A DNA stretch of 21,503 nt. Source: 13-1-40CM-70-15 sp964641215 (GTDB lineage: Bacteria; Gemmatimonadota; Gemmatimonadetes; Gemmatimonadales; GWC2-71-9). The translations under genes were made by a program, and so were the position numbers. The stretch covers positions 1-21,503 of the forward strand of contig CAZXKD010000030.1 in the NCBI GenBank assembly GCA_964641215.1. Reading direction: 5' to 3'. The notes beneath the pieces are model-generated. The model was given only the letters and a program-made list of their open reading frames with translations, was not told where the DNA came from and did not search any database. This document shows, piece by piece, positions 20,294 to 21,503 of the stretch (position 1 is its first letter; each line of letters starts with the position of its first letter).

Positions 20294-20923
20294 TCAGCGC
20301 TCCACCCGGCGGCTGCCGTCTCCCTGATAGGCGTAGCGGAAGGTGATGCAGGCGGTGCCCGCGTCGGCGCAATAATAGGCGAGCAGCTCGAGCTTGGCGT
20401 AGTGCCCGTCCGCGGTGCGCACGCCGTACACGTGGTGCCTCGAGGTGAGCAGGTGGCTGAGCATGCTGTACTGGTACCACTTGCCGACGCCGGGATTGGT
20501 GGTGTCCGCGCCCGCTACGGCGTTGCCGCGGTAGCCCGCGGCGGGGAGCTCGCGCACCGAATCGAAGGGGACGAGGCCCAGGTCCAGGATCCCCCCCCCA
20601 TCCGCCGCAATAAGATGAAAGCGCCGGAAGGCGATGTCCCAGGTCCCCTGCCCTGCTCCCGCCGGCTCGACTACAGTGGTGCGGGCAAAGTCGAAGGTGC
20701 GCCAGCGGTCGGTCGCGGAAGCGTCGAGGGTGTAGGTGGCCGGTCCCACGAGGGAATCCCCCACCCGCGCCGGGAGGGGTGTGGCCGGCAGCGAGAGGCG
20801 GTAGGGGGGAAGCTCCGGCCTGGTGAACGAGCCGATCAACAAGGCCGCGACCAGCAGCAGGAACGCGGCGCCGAGCACGAGCACCAGAATCGGCGGGCGG
20901 GCACCGCCCCGCCGGGCGCTCAC
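20294..20923 (-). CDS. HmuY-family protein with N-terminal membrane anchor
   Basis: A 209-residue protein. Residues about 12-31 (LVLVLGAAFLLLVAALLIGS) form an uncleaved anchor or signal helix, so the rest lies outside the inner membrane. The rest resembles the HmuY domain: GTWDIAFRRFHLIAADGG, then VGKWYQYSMLSHLLTSRHHV, then TADGHYAKLELLAYYCADAG and CITFRYAYQGDGSR. HmuY of Porphyromonas is a heme-binding lipoprotein; many relatives in other phyla have not been shown to bind heme. A G9 run encodes DGGG. The GTG at 20923 overlaps the pruA stop by 4 bases, so the two are probably co-translated. Heme ligands cannot be assigned here. Confidence 0.82.
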   Translation of the reverse strand: MSARRGGARPPILVLVLGAAFLLLVAALLIGSFTRPELPPYRLSLPATPLPARVGDSLVGPATYTLDASATDRWRTFDFARTTVVEPAGAGQGTWDIAFRRFHLIAADGGGILDLGLVPFDSVRELPAAGYRGNAVAGADTTNPGVGKWYQYSMLSHLLTSRHHVYGVRTADGHYAKLELLAYYCADAGTACITFRYAYQGDGSRRVER

Positions 20924-21503
20924 TGCTCGGCCATAAACGGGTAGGTGAAGTCCCGGGGTGGGGCGAACGTCTCCTTCACCGTGCGCGGCGACACCCAGCG
21001 CAGCAGGTTCACGAGCGACCCGGCCTTGTCGTTGGTCCCGCTGGCGCGCGCGCCGCCGAAGGGCTGCTGGCCTACCACCGCGCCGGTCGGCTTATCGTTC
21101 ACGTAGAAATTGCCCGCCGCGTAGCGCAGCGCCGCGTGCGCCTCGGCCACCGCGCGGGCGTCCTGCGCGAACACCGCGCCCGTCAGGGCGTAGGGCGACG
21201 TGCCATCCACCAGCCGCAACGTCTCGGCCCACTGCTTCGCCGGATAGACGTATAGCGACAGCACCGGGCCGAAGATCTCCTCGCACATCGTACGGTAGGT
21301 CGGATCCTCCACCTGGATCAACGTGGGCTGCACGAAGTAGCCGTCCGCATCGTCGCAGCCACCGCCGAACAGGATCTTCGCCTTGGGGTCCGCCTTCGCC
21401 CCCTCGATGTATACCTTGATCTTGTCGAACGCTTTCCGGTCGATCACCGCGCCCATGAAGTTCCGGAAGTCGGCCGGATCCCCCACCGTGATCGCCTGCA
21501 GCA
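20920..21503 (-). CDS. pruA: L-glutamate gamma-semialdehyde dehydrogenase (C-terminal part, cut by window edge)
   Basis: The last 194 codons of an aldehyde dehydrogenase of the PruA/RocA type, which oxidises glutamate semialdehyde (from 1-pyrroline-5-carboxylate) to glutamate with NAD in proline breakdown. Diagnostic stretches are GYFVQPTLIQVEDPTYRTMC, EEIFGPVLSLYVYP, AAGNFYVNDKPTGAVVGQQP and FGGARASGTNDKAG. The catalytic Cys and the NAD-binding part lie beyond the window. The stop overlaps the HmuY-family start (GTGA). No proline dehydrogenase is visible on this side. Confidence 0.92.
   Translation of the reverse strand, partial: LQAITVGDPADFRNFMGAVIDRKAFDKIKVYIEGAKADPKAKILFGGGCDDADGYFVQPTLIQVEDPTYRTMCEEIFGPVLSLYVYPAKQWAETLRLVDGTSPYALTGAVFAQDARAVAEAHAALRYAAGNFYVNDKPTGAVVGQQPFGGARASGTNDKAGSLVNLLRWVSPRTVKETFAPPRDFTYPFMAEQ

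Overview
This is a GC-rich window from a Gram-negative (diderm) bacterium. The evidence for two membranes is a System I cytochrome c maturation (Ccm) cluster, lipoprotein signal peptides, predicted outer-membrane barrels and a periplasmic disulfide pair. Gene density is very high, with many GTG starts and ATGA/GTGA stop-start overlaps. An HmuY-family protein, a DUF255 protein, an ECF sigma factor next to a carbohydrate-binding membrane protein, and several unrecognised small genes together suggest Gemmatimonadota. That assignment is inference from gene content and was not tested. A run of 10 N at 17032-17041 is an assembly gap, so this is probably a draft or metagenome-derived scaffold. No stretch longer than about 200 bases lacks a gene. 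I saw no rRNA, tRNA, CRISPR array, transposase or phage gene.

Layout. 1-2783 (minus): a STAS protein, a single-domain response regulator, then ccmA-ccmB-ccmC-ccmD (cut by the window edge), read as one operon. 3026-5128 (plus): acetyl-CoA synthetase, convergent through a strong hairpin with a KimA-like potassium transporter (5166-6980, minus). 7103-8557 (minus): a VKOR-type quinone-linked thiol oxidase, its likely DsbA-like partner and a small unknown protein, divergent from another small unknown gene (8679-8948, plus). 9010-10978 (minus): CDP-alcohol phosphatidyltransferase, a small outer-membrane-type protein, OsmC and a second barrel-like protein, packed end to end. 11014-13451 (plus): a cyclic-nucleotide-binding-domain protein, then a coupled cassette of lipoprotein, SpeD-like protein and DoxX. 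13522-14679 (minus): a TPR protein, divergent from argJ (14767-16029, plus). 16031-18006 (minus): ECF sigma factor, putative anti-sigma/CBM48 protein broken by the gap, and a secreted helical protein. 18124-19668 (minus): DUF255 lipoprotein, divergent from a CDGSH iron-sulfur protein and a DUF5679 zinc-ribbon protein (19746-20232, plus). 20294-21503 (minus): HmuY-family protein coupled to the 3' end of pruA.

How the genes may work together. Much of the window serves the cell envelope: heme handling and cytochrome c assembly (ccm, perhaps HmuY), disulfide formation (VKOR plus DsbA), phospholipid head-group chemistry, outer-membrane proteins, and an ECF regulatory operon whose membrane protein ends in a predicted glycogen-binding-type domain. 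Central metabolism is represented by acs, argJ and pruA.

The most unusual elements are: the ECF / anti-sigma-CBM48 / helical-protein operon; a SpeD-fold protein that lacks the serine needed to make the pyruvoyl cofactor, encoded between a lipoprotein and DoxX; a STAS plus response-regulator pair feeding into a ccm operon; and three divergent intergenic regions in which -10-like hexamers on opposite strands overlap.
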